Of a DNA stretch of 20,584 nucleotides, positions 1-6,873 are shown piece by piece; positions within the stretch are counted from its first letter, which is position 1; each line of letters opens with the position of its first letter. The translations under genes and the position numbers were made by a program. The notes beneath the pieces were generated by a model. The model made no database searches, was not told the origin of the DNA, and saw only the letters and a list, made by a program, of their open reading frames with translations. The DNA comes from M3007 sp964392655 (lineage in GTDB: Bacteria; Bacteroidota; Bacteroidia; Chitinophagales; Saprospiraceae): the NCBI GenBank assembly GCA_964392655.1, contig CAYMQY010000059.1, positions 1-20,584 of the forward strand, written 5' to 3'.

Positions 1-26
1 AGCCGGTGCGTTGGTTGGTTTGGGGA

Positions 27-34
27 CAAATGTA
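27..34 (-). promoter_or_regulatory. possible -7 promoter box for a gene left of the window
   Basis: On the minus strand this reads TACATTTG, a full match to the Bacteroidota -7 consensus TAnnTTTG. It points leftward, out of the window, and lies just after the stop codon of the DUF3137 gene. No TTG/TTTG element is seen at the usual 17-23 nt spacing, so the call is tentative. Confidence 0.35.
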
Positions 35-63
35 GGAAAAATGGAATACCGGAAAAGCCCGCC

Positions 64-1002
64 TCAATTCAACACATCCACCTCCCGCAGCACCTCCAGC
101 AGCAGGTGAATATCTTCGTAAAACTCGCGCACCACCTCGTAACTGACCGTGTTGCGGAACAGCGACGGTTCCAGCAGGTCTTTGTCATTAGTGAGGGCGA
201 TGAAGATTTTGTCGTCCACGATGGACAGGTACATTTCCTTCTCGCGGTTTGCCTCCTGGAAGCGGTTTCGGAAGTTCAGGATGGCGCGCTGAAGATCGTC
301 GGAAAGGATGTCGCGCAGGCGCACGTTGGGCGTAGCGTAGGTGTCGAACACCTCCTCAAAGGCCGCCGACAGGTGTTTGCGCACGCGGCGCCCGCCGAAC
401 AGGTGGAAGGCCCGCTCGCTGCGGCTGAGGTACTTGCGGTAGGCGTCGGGCAGTAGCAGGATGCCGCCTTGCATGTCGGTGCGGCGGAAATCACCCCAGA
501 GAAAAACTCCTTGAAACACGTAATCGAGCCGGCTGCGCACGTCGGAAAACTCGCGCACGCGCAGTTCGCACAGTTCAAACGGCAGTTCACGCACGGTTCC
601 GGTGATCAGGTCTTCGGCGTGGTATTCGTCGGCGCGGGTAAAAATTTTGCTCGACAGGAATTTGGCCTTCGGTATGCCGCCTTTGGCGCTGTACCGGAAC
701 GCGCCGTGGTTGATGTCGTTGTCCATGAAATCGAGTACCAGCCCGACCACGCGCGGTTTGAATTCCTGGTAATACACCTGCACCCGGAACGCCAGGTAGG
801 CCGTCCACAACCCGACCGGCACGAGCAGCAGCAGCGTCACCACAAACACCTGGACATAAATCTGCAAAAAAAGCACCCCCAGCAGCAGAAATACCGACAG
901 GCCCAGCAAGCGCATGAGGCGCCGCCGCCGCTGCTCGAGGTTCAGCAGTTCCGGGTGGATGCTCTGGTTGTAAAAAAGCCGGAAGTCGTGGTAGGCGCGC
1001 AT
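64..1002 (-). CDS. DUF3137 family membrane protein
   Basis: A 312-residue protein resembling the DUF3137 family, whose function is unknown. Residues about 31-49 and 52-73 are two closely spaced hydrophobic segments that should anchor it in the inner membrane, with a short basic N-terminus (QRRRRLMR) before them. The remaining 240 residues form a soluble domain containing FRYSAKGGIP, a DYVFQGVFLWGDF stretch and a C-terminal MYLSIVDDKIFIAL segment, the part that resembles DUF3137. The ATG at 1002 directly follows a tandem-repeat spacer. It is the last of three minus-strand genes after ParA and its small partner, but about 100 nt of repeat DNA separates it from them, so co-transcription is likely but not certain. 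Family assignment is from recall of sequence pattern, not a search. Confidence 0.75.
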   Translation of the reverse strand: MRAYHDFRLFYNQSIHPELLNLEQRRRRLMRLLGLSVFLLLGVLFLQIYVQVFVVTLLLLVPVGLWTAYLAFRVQVYYQEFKPRVVGLVLDFMDNDINHGAFRYSAKGGIPKAKFLSSKIFTRADEYHAEDLITGTVRELPFELCELRVREFSDVRSRLDYVFQGVFLWGDFRRTDMQGGILLLPDAYRKYLSRSERAFHLFGGRRVRKHLSAAFEEVFDTYATPNVRLRDILSDDLQRAILNFRNRFQEANREKEMYLSIVDDKIFIALTNDKDLLEPSLFRNTVSYEVVREFYEDIHLLLEVLREVDVLN

Positions 1003-1101
1003 TTATTTAGCGATGAGCGATGAGCGATGAGCGATGAACGATGAGTGATTAGTTTGCTGCGTCGGTATCCCTGCTCATCGCTCATCACACATAACTCATC
1101 A
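1003..1101. repeat. GATGAGC tandem and inverted repeat spacer
   Basis: Between two co-oriented genes lies a run of about five 7-8 nt units of the form GCGATGA (1011-1046), a central unique stretch, then the same unit inverted (GCTCATCGCTCATCAC, 1072-1087) and again as ACTCATCACT. The arms can pair into a long imperfect hairpin. Units of this kind occur as low-complexity dispersed repeats in many environmental genomes. No coding potential is apparent; ORFs through it give repetitive SSLIAHR-like peptides. Confidence 0.8.
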
Positions 1102-1560
1102 CTAAAAACCCTTTTCCCGCGCGTATTCCTGAATGTATTCGTCAATCAGGCGCACGAGGATATCTTTCAGGTAGGCATTTTCCAGACGGGCGATGGTCTT
1201 GAGTTTTTCTAATTTGGTTTTATCCACGGCAACGGTGAGGCGTTTTTTCCCGGTTTCTTCGTCCGTGCCGAGGTCCTGCACATCCATCGTCTGGCGAATC
1301 AGGGCGTCCAGACCGCTGACCGGTGAGCGGAACGCCGTGGCCGATTTGCTTTTGCTGCTCGACGGCGGCTCGGTTTCCATTTGTTCAAGCGCGTCGTCCA
1401 TGGCTTCCTGCAGAAGCGCATCGAGGTCGTGCATAAAATTTTTGCCGACCATGCGCCGCTCGCGCACGGCGGTGTCGCCGGCATGCGCCCAGGCTTCCGC
1501 TTCGTGCGGTTGATCCCGGAACAAGTCGTCCAGACCTTCGGAGAATTTCTTTTTGCTCAT
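1102..1560 (-). CDS. small ParA-partner-like protein with C-terminal RHH-like region
   Basis: A 152-residue protein whose start (ATG at 1560) lies 4 nt after the stop of the ParA gene, so the two are surely co-transcribed. An open frame continues upstream, but that extension lies inside parA in another frame and looks non-coding; MSKKKF is the natural start. The first 100 residues are acidic and low in complexity (GLDDLFRDQ, LDALLQEAMDDALEQM, GLDALIRQTMD), suggesting short repeated amphipathic motifs that may bind ParA. The last 45 residues (KKRLTVAVDKTKLEKLK onward) have a beta strand followed by two helices, as in ribbon-helix-helix DNA-binding proteins such as ParG/omega. Inferred role: a dimeric partner linking ParA to DNA or to another cargo. 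There is no ParB nuclease-like domain. Confidence 0.7.
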   Translation of the reverse strand: MSKKKFSEGLDDLFRDQPHEAEAWAHAGDTAVRERRMVGKNFMHDLDALLQEAMDDALEQMETEPPSSSKSKSATAFRSPVSGLDALIRQTMDVQDLGTDEETGKKRLTVAVDKTKLEKLKTIARLENAYLKDILVRLIDEYIQEYAREKGF

Positions 1561-1564
1561 GGGT

Positions 1565-2353
1565 TCAGGCTTCTTGTTCTTGTTTGGGAGCGGGTTCCGC
1601 CACGCGCTCCACGCGGGCGAGGAATTCGCGGCAGAGGTCGAGGTAGTCCTGCGCGCCGGTGGATTTCGGGTTGTAATCAAAAATATCCTTACGCTGGGCA
1701 GGGGCTTCGGCGAGGGCGATGTTGTCGCGGATGTATGTGCCGAACACCTTGTCGCCGAAGTATTTGTGTATGATGTCCACCACATCGCGGTTCAGTACGC
1801 GGCGGCTGTCGTACATCGTGGCGATCACGCCGGCCATTTCCACCTGTTTGTTCAGGCGCATGCGCACTTTGTCAATCACCTGCTTGATTTTAGCCAGCCC
1901 CTGCACCGCCAAAAACTCGGTTTGCAGCGGGATCAGCACGAAGCGGCTGCTGGTGAGGGCGTTGAGGGTAAGCAGGCCGAGCGAGGGCGGGCAGTCAATG
2001 ATGACGAAATCATAGTCGGCTTCCACCTGCCCGATGAGTTCGCGCAGGATGTACTCCCGGCCCGCTTCGTTGATGAGTTCCATTTCGGCGCCCGACAGGT
2101 CGAGCGAGGACGTGATGATGTCGAAGTTGGGTTTGTGGGTGTACGGTACCAGTTCGCCTTCGCCGCGCAGCGCCTCGTAAATCGTGTACTTCTGCCGCGG
2201 GATGCCGAGCGAGATGGTCAGGTTGGCTTGCGGGTCGAGGTCAATCAGCAGGATTTTTTTGCCCAGTTCGACCAGGCCAGCGCCTATATTAATTGCGCTG
2301 GTTGTTTTGCCAACGCCGCCCTTGTGGTTGAGTAGAGAAACAACTATGCCCAT
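1565..2353 (-). CDS. ParA/Soj-like partition ATPase
   Basis: A 262-residue ParA-type deviant Walker ATPase. Seen directly: the deviant Walker A motif KGGVGKTT at residues 11-18, the Walker A-prime IDLDPQAN at 38-44, and the switch/Walker B stretch IIDCPPSLG at 118-126. There is no N-terminal HTH domain, so it is the short Soj-like form. The family binds DNA non-specifically when ATP-bound and positions DNA or protein cargo on the nucleoid. The start chosen is ATG at 2353 (MGIVVSLLNHKGG); an in-frame upstream ATG adds 20 residues unlike the family and overlaps the promoter. Its partner here is the small RHH-like protein instead of ParB, followed by a DUF3137 membrane protein. That makes it an orphan-type or secondary ParA, probably not the main chromosomal parAB. 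A matching promoter lies at 2411-2438. Confidence 0.88.
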   Translation of the reverse strand: MGIVVSLLNHKGGVGKTTSAINIGAGLVELGKKILLIDLDPQANLTISLGIPRQKYTIYEALRGEGELVPYTHKPNFDIITSSLDLSGAEMELINEAGREYILRELIGQVEADYDFVIIDCPPSLGLLTLNALTSSRFVLIPLQTEFLAVQGLAKIKQVIDKVRMRLNKQVEMAGVIATMYDSRRVLNRDVVDIIHKYFGDKVFGTYIRDNIALAEAPAQRKDIFDYNPKSTGAQDYLDLCREFLARVERVAEPAPKQEQEA

Positions 2354-2410
2354 AAACGTATGAAGGTGTTTCGGTGCGCGGGTATTCCGTGCGGGGCACC
2401 TTTTCGGCAA

Positions 2411-2438
2411 CAAATGTACGAGTTTATGTGAAACACAA
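2411..2438 (-). promoter_or_regulatory. parA promoter, Bacteroidota type
   Basis: Read on the minus strand, TTG (2438-2436) and TACATTTG (2418-2411) are 17 nt apart. This fits the Bacteroidota pattern of TTG, 17-23 nt, TAnnTTTG. Transcription would begin near 2405, giving a leader of about 50 nt before the ATG at 2353. Confidence 0.6.
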
Positions 2439-2588
2439 TAGTGCGCGCTGTCGGGGAGTGTCGTCCGCCCGGCGTTCCATGTTTGAAAAATTTCGCTGCA
2501 CCGAATTTTCCAAACTACTGATTTTCAAACTGAAATGCCGATTCAAAAACTGTTTTCAAAAAAAATACAAAAAAATGCTGTGACATAT

Positions 2589-2620
2589 TTTGTTTTAAAA
2601 AACCATTTGTTTTAAGTTTG
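2589..2620 (+). promoter_or_regulatory. S24 repressor promoter with overlapping direct repeat
   Basis: TTTG at 2589-2592 and TAAGTTTG at 2613-2620 are 20 nt apart, an excellent match to the Bacteroidota promoter. The 10-mer TTTGTTTTAA occurs twice, at 2589-2598 and 2606-2615 (17-nt period), so that it covers both promoter elements. This could be an operator for the downstream HTH protein (inferred), or simply the result of promoter-like composition. The start would be near 2627, leaving a leader of about 80 nt. Confidence 0.6.
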
Positions 2621-2709
2621 CATCGTCAAAAAACAACCGGACGGCGGGTTCACGCGAAAGCCGACCCGGAATTATCAACCGCGAACATTTTTTAAAAATT
2701 ACTGGCCTT

Positions 2710-3444
2710 ATGATTAAAGAAGATCGGATCAAGTTAAACGAGCGCTTCGTGCACGCGTTCAAATTGCTGGAAGACCGCGGCGCAATTGTCAAAAACGACC
2801 GTGGCGGCAAGGGTGTAGGCGACGTGGCCGAACGGGTACTTGGAAACAAGGCATACGGCCATATCATTCGCGCCTTCCTGAACAAAGGCAGCAAACGCGT
2901 GATTGACTACGGCCAGGCCCAGTCCTTTTGCCGCGCCTACGACATCAACGAGGCCTGGCTGCTGCACGGCATCGGCAACCCCTTCGGTTTTGAAGCGCCG
3001 GGCGACGTGCTCACCAACGACAAGTATTTTTCCTCCGGCGAGGGTAACATTCTGTTCACCACCATTCGCGCTTTTGCCGGCAGCACGCTGGGAGCCGAAA
3101 GCGCCGAAGACAACACCTACTTCTCCATACCGGGAGTCGGCGGCTCCGGACTGGTCGCCTTCCAGATTGATGGCAACTCCATGGAACCCGTCATCCGGCA
3201 CGGCGATATCGTGGTGTGCCGCTCGGTCGAGAACCTGAACGACATCCGCGACAACGAGATTTACGCCGTGCGCAGCAGCGGCAACGTGTGGGTGAAATAC
3301 GTGCAAAAAATATACAACGACCGCGGACGCGTCGTGCGCTTCAAACTGATCTCCGCCAACTACTTCGACCACGATCCCTTCGAAGAGGAGGTCAACGAAA
3401 CCACCCGACTCTACAAGGTGGTGCGCAAGATCAGCACCGTGTAA
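2710..3444 (+). CDS. HTH transcriptional regulator with S24 (LexA/CI-like) peptidase domain
   Basis: A 244-residue CI/LexA-type repressor. The N-terminal 95 residues are helical and end in YDINEAWLLHGIGNPFG (77-93), the typical end of the CI-type DNA-binding domain (usually NPDWLLTGEG). The C-terminal S24 domain has GNSMEP with the nucleophile Ser157 followed by HGDIVV, and the general-base Lys196 in VWVKYVQ. Ala123-Gly124 in RAFAGST is a plausible self-cleavage site. Family members repress stress or phage genes until RecA-stimulated cleavage. No SOS or phage genes lie next to it, so its targets cannot be read here; self-regulation through the direct repeat at its own promoter is plausible. 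It ends 28 nt before an intrinsic terminator, so it is a single-gene transcript. Confidence 0.85.
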   Translation: MIKEDRIKLNERFVHAFKLLEDRGAIVKNDRGGKGVGDVAERVLGNKAYGHIIRAFLNKGSKRVIDYGQAQSFCRAYDINEAWLLHGIGNPFGFEAPGDVLTNDKYFSSGEGNILFTTIRAFAGSTLGAESAEDNTYFSIPGVGGSGLVAFQIDGNSMEPVIRHGDIVVCRSVENLNDIRDNEIYAVRSSGNVWVKYVQKIYNDRGRVVRFKLISANYFDHDPFEEEVNETTRLYKVVRKISTV

Positions 3445-3472
3445 AGAATTTCCTGCTGTTTATTGTTTTCGT

Positions 3473-3507
3473 AGCCTCCCGGTGTCAGTCATCGGAGAGG
3501 CTTTTTT
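3473..3507 (+). terminator. Rho-independent terminator of the S24 regulator gene
   Basis: AGCCTC (3473-3478) pairs with GAGGCT (3497-3502). After one mismatch, CCGG pairs with TCGG inside, and a T-run (3502-3507) follows and runs into the gap. The T-run is on the plus strand only, so it serves the S24 gene and not the gene arriving from the right. Confidence 0.75.
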
Positions 3508-3607
3508 NNNNNNNNNNNNNNNNNNNNNNNNNNNNNNNNNNNNNNNNNNNNNNNNNNNNNNNNNNNNNNNNNNNNNNNNNNNNNNNNNNNNNNNNNNNNN
3601 NNNNNNN
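3508..3607. other. scaffold gap (100 N)
   Basis: Exactly 100 N, the usual placeholder for a gap of unknown size. It removes the 3' part of the pseudouridine synthase gene. Any reading frame drawn across it is unreliable. Confidence 0.99.
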
Positions 3608-4101
3608 ATCGCGCTCAGTTGCACCCTGATTTGGTGGGGCCGCCCCGTCAGCGGCCGTACTTCCAGCAAATGGCACGCGCCAATTTGTTTAATCCAGGTG
3701 TAGTGCAAAACGGCTTCTTTGGCATCCCTGACTGGTTTGGCGTATGCCCGCACGGTGTTCCGACTTTCGTCTTTTTCCAGAAAATGCCGCAACTCGCCGG
3801 ACAATTTTTCGGGCTTGTGCAACACAAGCGCCAGGTATGTTTTGGATACCTTCCGTTCCCGGAACATGGTGGTCAGGCGCCCAAGCGCCTTGTCGGTCCG
3901 GGCAAACAACACCACTCCGCTCACCGGACGATCAATCCGATGCACCGGATGCAGAAACACCGCTCCGGGTTTGGCGTATTTTTCCTTCAGGTACACCTTG
4001 CCCCAATCCGTCAGGGTGGAGTCGCCTGTTCGGTCGCCCTGCACCAGCCAGCCGGCAGGTTTGTTCAGGGCAAGCAAGTGATTGTCTTCGAACAAAACCA
4101 T
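3608..4101 (-). CDS. RluA-family pseudouridine synthase, C-terminus missing in gap
   Basis: At least 164 residues of an RluA-type RNA pseudouridine synthase, which isomerises uridine in rRNA or tRNA. Seen: FEDNHLLALNKPAGWLVQ at 4-21 (the family's DxxxxVxNKPAG opening), the catalytic motif HRIDRPVSG at 54-62 with Asp57, FRERKVSKTYLALV at 80-93, and RPLTGRPHQIRVQL at 149-162. There is no S4 domain before the catalytic domain, so it is a short form, as in RluA or many Bacteroidota paralogues. The remaining C-terminal 50-70 residues fall in the gap; the frame beyond the gap is not credible as its continuation. Substrate cannot be told from this sequence. Confidence 0.88.
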
Positions 4102-4226
4102 TTTTTAAATGCGGAGTGACGGCTGAGCATGATACATGTTGCGGGAGGCTTATCAACAAAAAAAAGCAACCCGTTGTTTGACTCGGCGGAATCACCCTTA
4201 CCCGCATAGTTTAACTACGAAACAAC

Positions 4227-5105
4227 ATGATTGCCTACAACCCGAAAGAGTGGTTTCAGCCACCGTTTCATTTTCACCGCTCCGACACGGTGCGGCGCTT
4301 GTTTCCATGGATTGTCGGCGTCAGTATCTATTCAGCATTCATCGCCTGGCTGGAGCTGGAATACTGGAAATTAGGAGAAAACAGCCTTATCCGGAACATT
4401 TCGCTGATGCATACGCTGCTCGGCTTCGTCATCTCGTTTGCGCTGGTTTTTCGTACCAACACCGCCTACGAGCGCTGGTGGGAAGGCCGCAAACTTTGGG
4501 GCGCTCTGACAAACAACAGCCGAAACCTGGCTATGAAATTAGCCGCCATGCTGCCTGCCGACGATCCGAACCGGGGCTATTTCCGAATCCTGATCCCCGC
4601 CTACGCCACTGCCCTGAAAAATCACCTGCGCAGCGAAAATGCCCGGATTGAAATGTTTGACAACCTGCCCGAACACGTCCGGCATACCCTCGACCTCGAA
4701 AAACACATACCCAACCAGGTAGCCGCACTCATGTATCGCCGGACGCATGAAATGCTGCAGGAGAAAAAAATCAGCGGCGAACAGCTGCTTTTCCTTAACT
4801 CCGAACTCCAGTCGTTCACCGACATCTGTGGCGCATGCGAGCGCATCAAAAACACGCCGATCCCGTATTCATACAGCGTGTTTATCAAAAAATTCATCAT
4901 CGTGTATGTGGCCACCCTGCCTTTTGGTTATGTCTTCAACCTCGGCTACTACGTGGTGCCGATGGTGGCGTTCATTTTCTTTGTGCTTGCAAGCCTGGAG
5001 CTGATTGCCGAAGAAATCGAGGAGCCGTTCGGCGCCGATGAAAACGACCTTCCCCTGAGCCGAATGGCCCAGAGCATTCAGGCGCATATTCACGAAATAA
5101 TTTAG
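4227..5105 (+). CDS. bestrophin family ion channel protein
   Basis: A 292-residue bacterial bestrophin homologue (RFP-TM/UPF0187 family), a pentameric inner-membrane ion channel; the Klebsiella member conducts cations. Seen: an amphipathic start, membrane helices at about 27-46 and 58-76, the signature RTNTAYERWWEGRKLWG at 76-92, an acidic helical middle, CGACERIKNTPIPYSYS, a hydrophobic pair near 215-260, and the closing signature ELIAEEIEEPFG followed by DENDLPL. Length is normal for the family. The ATG at 4227 is preceded by no Shine-Dalgarno sequence and no clear promoter box. It is convergent with the PspA-like gene, with only 24 nt between their stops. Confidence 0.92.
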   Translation: MIAYNPKEWFQPPFHFHRSDTVRRLFPWIVGVSIYSAFIAWLELEYWKLGENSLIRNISLMHTLLGFVISFALVFRTNTAYERWWEGRKLWGALTNNSRNLAMKLAAMLPADDPNRGYFRILIPAYATALKNHLRSENARIEMFDNLPEHVRHTLDLEKHIPNQVAALMYRRTHEMLQEKKISGEQLLFLNSELQSFTDICGACERIKNTPIPYSYSVFIKKFIIVYVATLPFGYVFNLGYYVVPMVAFIFFVLASLELIAEEIEEPFGADENDLPLSRMAQSIQAHIHEII

Positions 5106-5129
5106 CGCGCCGTGTGCCCCTGAAAACAA

Positions 5130-6107
5130 TCAGTCAAACAAATTGCGGTAGTCCTCTCCGGATTTGATCGCCTCTTTTGGTGGCGTGGACAAGTCGAGCG
5201 GTTTTTCCTTTGCCTGTCTGGGTACGGGTGCGCCGAGTGGACTTTGTTTTTCCCACTGTTCGAGCAGTTGCAGCCCTTCTTCCTGAAACACACCGCTTTG
5301 CAGGTCAATAGAATCGAGCAGGTTGCGGCTGGTGTCCATGAACCGCTCCATGTCGCCTACTTTTTGGCTCACCTCCTCGGCCATGGCTTCGAGGGCCTGA
5401 TCGAACATGGCACGCTGGTCGGGGCTTCCGCTGAGTATGCTTTGTGCCGATCGGATGGCATTATGGCTGGCTTTGATAGCCTGATACTCCTGTTCCTTGA
5501 GGTTGACCTGATCGCGGGTGTCTTCGAGTACGATTTCGGAGTTTTCATACATTTTGGACAACACGCGGTACAGCACTTCCATTTTTTGCAGCAACACATC
5601 GTACTTGGTGTTGGCTTCCTGCAAACGCCCGGCTTTTCGGGTGGAAATAGTCAGGTTTTTTTCGTCGCCCTGTTTTTGGGCGCGCTCGGCAAGGACCAGG
5701 TTTTTCTGAATTTCGGTGTTGTTGGCATCCATGATGCCCTTGAGTTGGCGCATCTGGCCGCGCAAGGCACCGATTTGCTTGCTGAGGGTACGCAGGTTTT
5801 TTTCCAGGTCCTCAATGTAGGATTTGAGGATGCCGATGGGATCAATTTGCACAAACAGGCCCGTTACCCAACGCATGGCAGACATATACATGTACCATAC
5901 GAGGTTTCGCATTTTCGGGTCGAGAACCAGGTAAATGACCGCCCCGAGCGCCGCCAGCATACCCGACAGGTACAGCGTATTTTGTGCCAGCGTAATGAGA
6001 ACGGGCAGGATATTGCTCAACAAAATACCGCCGCCGATCACTAACCCGGCCAGGATGAGTCCGCCCGTGATGCCTTCGGGGCGTTGCCAAAACGATTTTG
6101 ATTGCAT
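5130..6107 (-). CDS. membrane-anchored PspA/Vipp1-like coiled-coil protein
   Basis: A 325-residue protein. Residues about 13-33 and 41-62 are two hydrophobic helices rich in Gly and Leu. Residues about 85-275 are a long, nearly unbroken helical coiled coil that begins DPIGILKSYIEDLEKNL, strikingly like the start of the PspA/IM30 domain (AEDPEKLIRLMIQEMEDTL in PspA). A low-complexity tail ends in EDYRNLFD. PspA proteins are ESCRT-III relatives that bind stressed inner membrane by an amphipathic helix; here true membrane helices would replace it. Family membership is inferred from pattern. It starts 3 nt after the stop of the 181-residue gene, so the two are translationally coupled and probably work together. 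It could instead be an unrelated coiled-coil scaffold. Confidence 0.6.
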   Translation of the reverse strand: MQSKSFWQRPEGITGGLILAGLVIGGGILLSNILPVLITLAQNTLYLSGMLAALGAVIYLVLDPKMRNLVWYMYMSAMRWVTGLFVQIDPIGILKSYIEDLEKNLRTLSKQIGALRGQMRQLKGIMDANNTEIQKNLVLAERAQKQGDEKNLTISTRKAGRLQEANTKYDVLLQKMEVLYRVLSKMYENSEIVLEDTRDQVNLKEQEYQAIKASHNAIRSAQSILSGSPDQRAMFDQALEAMAEEVSQKVGDMERFMDTSRNLLDSIDLQSGVFQEEGLQLLEQWEKQSPLGAPVPRQAKEKPLDLSTPPKEAIKSGEDYRNLFD

Positions 6108-6110
6108 GGT

Positions 6111-6656
6111 TTACAGGTACTTGTGCATGTTCTCCACGTCGCGTTCGATTTGATGGAGCACCAGTTCGTGGGTTTTCTCGAACGACGATTTTGTCTTTTC
6201 TAATTTCTGCGCCTCGGTTTTTACGGCGCTTTCGGCCTGCTCGATCTGGTTGAGATAGCCGCCAATCTCGTCCTGCAGGCGGGCCACTTCGGCGCGGTGG
6301 CGCTCTACCTGGTCTTGAAGGCGCTTGATTTCCTGTTCGCGAGACGTGACTCTGGTGGCGTTCTGACTTTCGAGGGCCGAGTCGAAATGTTCCTTTTCCT
6401 TGAGCAACACGTTGCGGTAGTAGCCGGCGGTTTCGATCAGTTTTTCTTTCGTGAGGCCCACAGTGGCTGCGGTGGCAAAGGCGCTTTTGTAGCAGGTAGC
6501 CTCGTCAAGTTGCATTTGCAGCAAGGCGGCTACGGCGCGTTTGAATTCGAAGTAATCGAAGCCCGGCAGGTTGTTTTTTTCAATGGCGTTGGACAGGAAT
6601 TCGAGGCTGCGCTCGTCCAGCCCCTCTGCGGCAAACAATGTCTTGGTGGTAACCAT
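6111..6656 (-). CDS. coiled-coil protein of unknown function, partner of the PspA-like protein
   Basis: A 181-residue protein, unrecognised by name. The first 80 residues look like a small helical domain (LDERSLEFLSNAIEKNNLPG, then YFEFKRAVAALLQMQLDE). Residues about 85-175 are a heptad-rich coiled coil (EIKRLQDQVERHRAEVARLQ). No signal peptide or membrane segment is seen, so it is probably cytosolic. The start chosen is the ATG at 6656; the open frame runs 70 codons further, but that part crosses a dispersed repeat (encoding RRSLGEGG) and looks non-coding. It overlaps nothing and leads into the PspA-like gene with a 3-nt gap. By position it is likely a regulator or assembly partner of that protein (inferred). 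Confidence 0.75.
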   Translation of the reverse strand: MVTTKTLFAAEGLDERSLEFLSNAIEKNNLPGFDYFEFKRAVAALLQMQLDEATCYKSAFATAATVGLTKEKLIETAGYYRNVLLKEKEHFDSALESQNATRVTSREQEIKRLQDQVERHRAEVARLQDEIGGYLNQIEQAESAVKTEAQKLEKTKSSFEKTHELVLHQIERDVENMHKYL

Positions 6657-6666
6657 GTACAGTTTT

Positions 6667-6713
6667 GAGTGTTGCCCGCCTTCGCCAAGGCTACGGCGGA
6701 TAAAAGTTTTGAG
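6667..6713 (-). repeat. 47-nt dispersed palindromic repeat, copy 1
   Basis: On the minus strand it matches 15864-15910 at 40 of 47 positions without gaps. The core CCGCC...GGCGG is an imperfect palindrome around GCCTTGGC. It ends 10 nt before the start codon of the 181-residue gene, in the same orientation and nearly the same position as copy 2 before the acyltransferase gene. Confidence 0.8.
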
Positions 6714-6844
6714 TGCTGAATTTTGAGAGGGCGAAGGAAAGGGCATTGGGTTAGCCAAAATCAAAAAAGCGACCAACGCCCGCAAATGTCGGAAAAAAAC
6801 TGTGCGAGGCACAATACGCGCACCTGAAAGGGCGCCATACATCA

Positions 6845-6867
6845 TGGCAGGGTGCAGCCCTGCCATA
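6845..6867. repeat. GGCAGGG hairpin after the RDD gene
   Basis: ATGGCAGGG (6845-6853) and CCCTGCCAT (6859-6867) form a perfect 9-bp stem with a 5-nt loop, 6 nt past the RDD stop codon. No T-run follows on the minus strand, so it is not a classical terminator. It may protect the mRNA 3' end or be a dispersed repeat. Confidence 0.65.
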
Positions 6868-6873
6868 CCCCCT

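Larger units (their letters stand above)
2354..2709. other. divergent intergenic control region (parA / S24 repressor)
   Basis: This 356-nt stretch separates the divergent parA and S24-repressor genes. It becomes AT-rich toward its right half, with A/T runs near 2520-2600. It holds the minus-strand parA promoter (2411-2438), the plus-strand repressor promoter (2589-2620) and a 10-bp direct repeat over the latter. The two short ORFs inside have unlikely composition and I do not consider them genes. Confidence 0.7.
6657..6873. other. 217-nt spacer with two repeat elements
   Basis: Lies between the RDD gene and the 181-residue gene. It contains the 47-nt dispersed repeat (6667-6713), a second copy of the word AGTTTTGAGTG, and a GGCAGGG hairpin at its right end. 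No TAnnTTTG box was found on the minus strand here, so the coiled-coil pair may depend on read-through from the RDD gene. Confidence 0.5.

Noticed and set aside
1553..2335. 260-codon plus-strand frame across parA
   Set aside because: Antisense to an unmistakable ParA with Walker motifs.
3460..3507. continuation of the pseudouridine synthase left of the gap
   Set aside because: The frame there runs through the S24 gene's terminator and has no similarity to the family's C-terminus; the 100-N length is arbitrary, so frame across it means nothing.
4150..4220. tRNA-like or terminator-like sequence before the bestrophin gene (minus strand, T-run after AACGGGTTG)
   Set aside because: The possible stem has a 2-nt loop, the T-loop consensus is absent and no cloverleaf can be formed.
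6657..6866. 70-residue N-terminal extension of the 181-aa coiled-coil protein
   Set aside because: It would be translated from a dispersed repeat and a hairpin; the ATG at 6656 begins the protein-like sequence.
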